Shown here: piece after piece, positions 63,487 to 64,000 of the stretch
Layout of the letters: every line of letters starts with the position of its first letter
Position numbering within the stretch: position 1 is the first letter of the stretch
Source: Paraburkholderia sp. Ac-20340
Lineage (GTDB): Bacteria > Pseudomonadota > Gammaproteobacteria > Burkholderiales > Burkholderiaceae
NCBI RefSeq assembly: GCF_017104965.1
Contig: NZ_JAAGPR010000007.1
Location: forward strand, 186,001 to 250,000
DNA length: 64,000 nucleotides
Direction: 5' to 3'
Notes under the pieces: model-generated
Seen by the model: the letters and a program-made list of their open reading frames with translations, nothing else
Database searches by the model: none
What the model was told of the DNA's origin: nothing
Made by a program: the position numbers and the translations under genes

Positions 63487-63837
63487 TTTCTTCTCCAGAC
63501 TTGACCTTCATCATCTAAATCAATAGTAAGGACCACCCTACCGTTCGTCACGTGACCCCTCGACGCATATCGAGGCTCTACTCAAATCCTTACTGTATTG
63601 AAAGACAAGTCTGACAAGGACAAGATCCGCGGCAATCTTTAAGCATTGTTAATTCAGGGCGATAAATGGCGCAGGTGCGACAAAACATCCTTATTCGCCG
63701 CTGCCAGCTCGCCCGTTCGGCTGCAAAGCGATAGCAAACATTGGCCATCCGCTTAGCCGTTTGGCCGAGGTTTCCGAAAAGCAGCGCTTTGCTATGATCG
63801 GAAACGTGCCAGAACACCCGCCTCCCTTTTACCGATC
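63487..63837. other. Upstream region of the XRE gene
   Basis: 351 bp. TATGAT at 63793-63798 is a possible -10. Half-copies of the dyad (GTTTCCGAAAA at 63770-63780 and GATCGGAAAC at 63796-63805) flank it. A Cys-rich minus-strand frame (63590-63817) is judged spurious. Confidence 0.45.
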
Positions 63838-64000
63838 ATGGACACCACGCTCACGCAATCGGCCGCCTCGTCGACCGCGGAACTCGGACATCGCGTCCGC
63901 GCCGCGCGCCTCGCTCAGGACCTGACCATCGAACACGCCAGCCGCGTGTGCGGCGTCTCGCGCTCGACGCTGTCGAAGATCGAAAACGGGCTGATGTCGC
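63838..64000 (+). CDS. XRE-family transcriptional regulator, N-terminal part
   Basis: The gene runs off the right edge after 54 codons. The visible part has a 15-residue flexible start and a Cro/C1-type helix-turn-helix (LGHRVRAARLAQDLTIEHAS, VCGVSRSTLSKIENGLMS). Regulators of this shape often continue into a cupin domain and control amino acid or polyamine breakdown; that part is not visible. It is a candidate controller of the amaB-like gene. Confidence 0.85.
   Translation, partial: MDTTLTQSAASSTAELGHRVRAARLAQDLTIEHASRVCGVSRSTLSKIENGLMS

Noticed and set aside
63590..63817. Cys-rich 75-codon minus-strand frame
   Set aside because: It covers the XRE promoter region, lacks an SD and resembles no family I know.
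1..64000. tRNA, rRNA, CRISPR array, insertion sequence, integrase or prophage genes
   Set aside because: None seen on either strand. The repeats found are short tandem repeats or simple dyads without array structure.

Overview
The window looks like chromosomal DNA of a Burkholderia sensu lato species (Paraburkholderia/Caballeronia type). The signs are high GC, a beta-proteobacterial hut cluster ending in hutF-hutG, an OmpC-type porin, a Burkholderia-like BamA, and many LysR regulators paired divergently with MFS transporter operons. I see no rRNA, tRNA, CRISPR array, insertion sequence or prophage.

Layout. 1-192: tail of a phospholipase-D-like protein. 390-11729: histidine/urocanate catabolism. 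An NCS1 permease (390-1823, +) faces the overlapping operon hutU-hutD-hutI-hutF-hutG (7734 to 1924, -). Both have a HutC-type operator (309-322 and 7841-7854). The repressor gene hutC (11016-11729) is cut off from hutU by an autotransporter gene (8185-10992), and no hutH is present. 11981-15933: alpha/beta hydrolase, AtoE-type short-chain fatty-acid transporter, ankyrin protein and a small unknown. 16261-22522: an RND efflux operon whose periplasmic adaptor carries a C-terminal OmpA domain. 22787-26958: a small ACT-like protein, then an MHS transporter and an M20 amidohydrolase with a divergent LysR. 26996-31384: a stand-alone BamA paralogue, a small unknown and a lone squalene/phytoene-synthase-like protein. 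31478-36428: mmsB, mmsA and an MHS transporter with a divergent LysR (valine/methylmalonate-semialdehyde catabolism). 36545-44370: BON protein, LysR with MFS, beta-carbonic anhydrase, small ORFs, aldo/keto reductase and a DHA2 transporter. 44428-53259: DedA-rhodanese fusion, LuxR regulator, FAD aromatic monooxygenase with a DUF2783 protein, a second LuxR, gamma-glutamyltransferase and a second DHA2 transporter. 53413-56763: four tightly linked genes (CDP-alcohol phosphotransferase, 2OG-Fe(II) oxygenase, UPF0104/HpnL-like membrane protein, LicC-like nucleotidyltransferase). 57062-64000: secreted and cytosolic unknowns, a porin with a candidate sRNA upstream, a lipoprotein, a YdjM-like membrane protein, an ALDH7-type dehydrogenase (amaB-like), a small protein, and the start of an XRE regulator.

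The best candidates for something undescribed are these. (1) The four-gene 53.4-56.8 kb operon, which has the parts to activate an alcohol phosphate with a nucleotide, transfer it, hydroxylate it and move it across the membrane. (2) A recurrent dyad TTTCC-N4-GGAAA, perfect at four intergenic sites and near-perfect at several more, clustered before the amaB-like gene. (3) The adaptor-OmpA fusion. (4) A minus-strand pair of hairpins with U-tracts and no gene upstream, a candidate sRNA next to the porin gene. All start choices and functions come from reading the sequence alone; no database search was possible.
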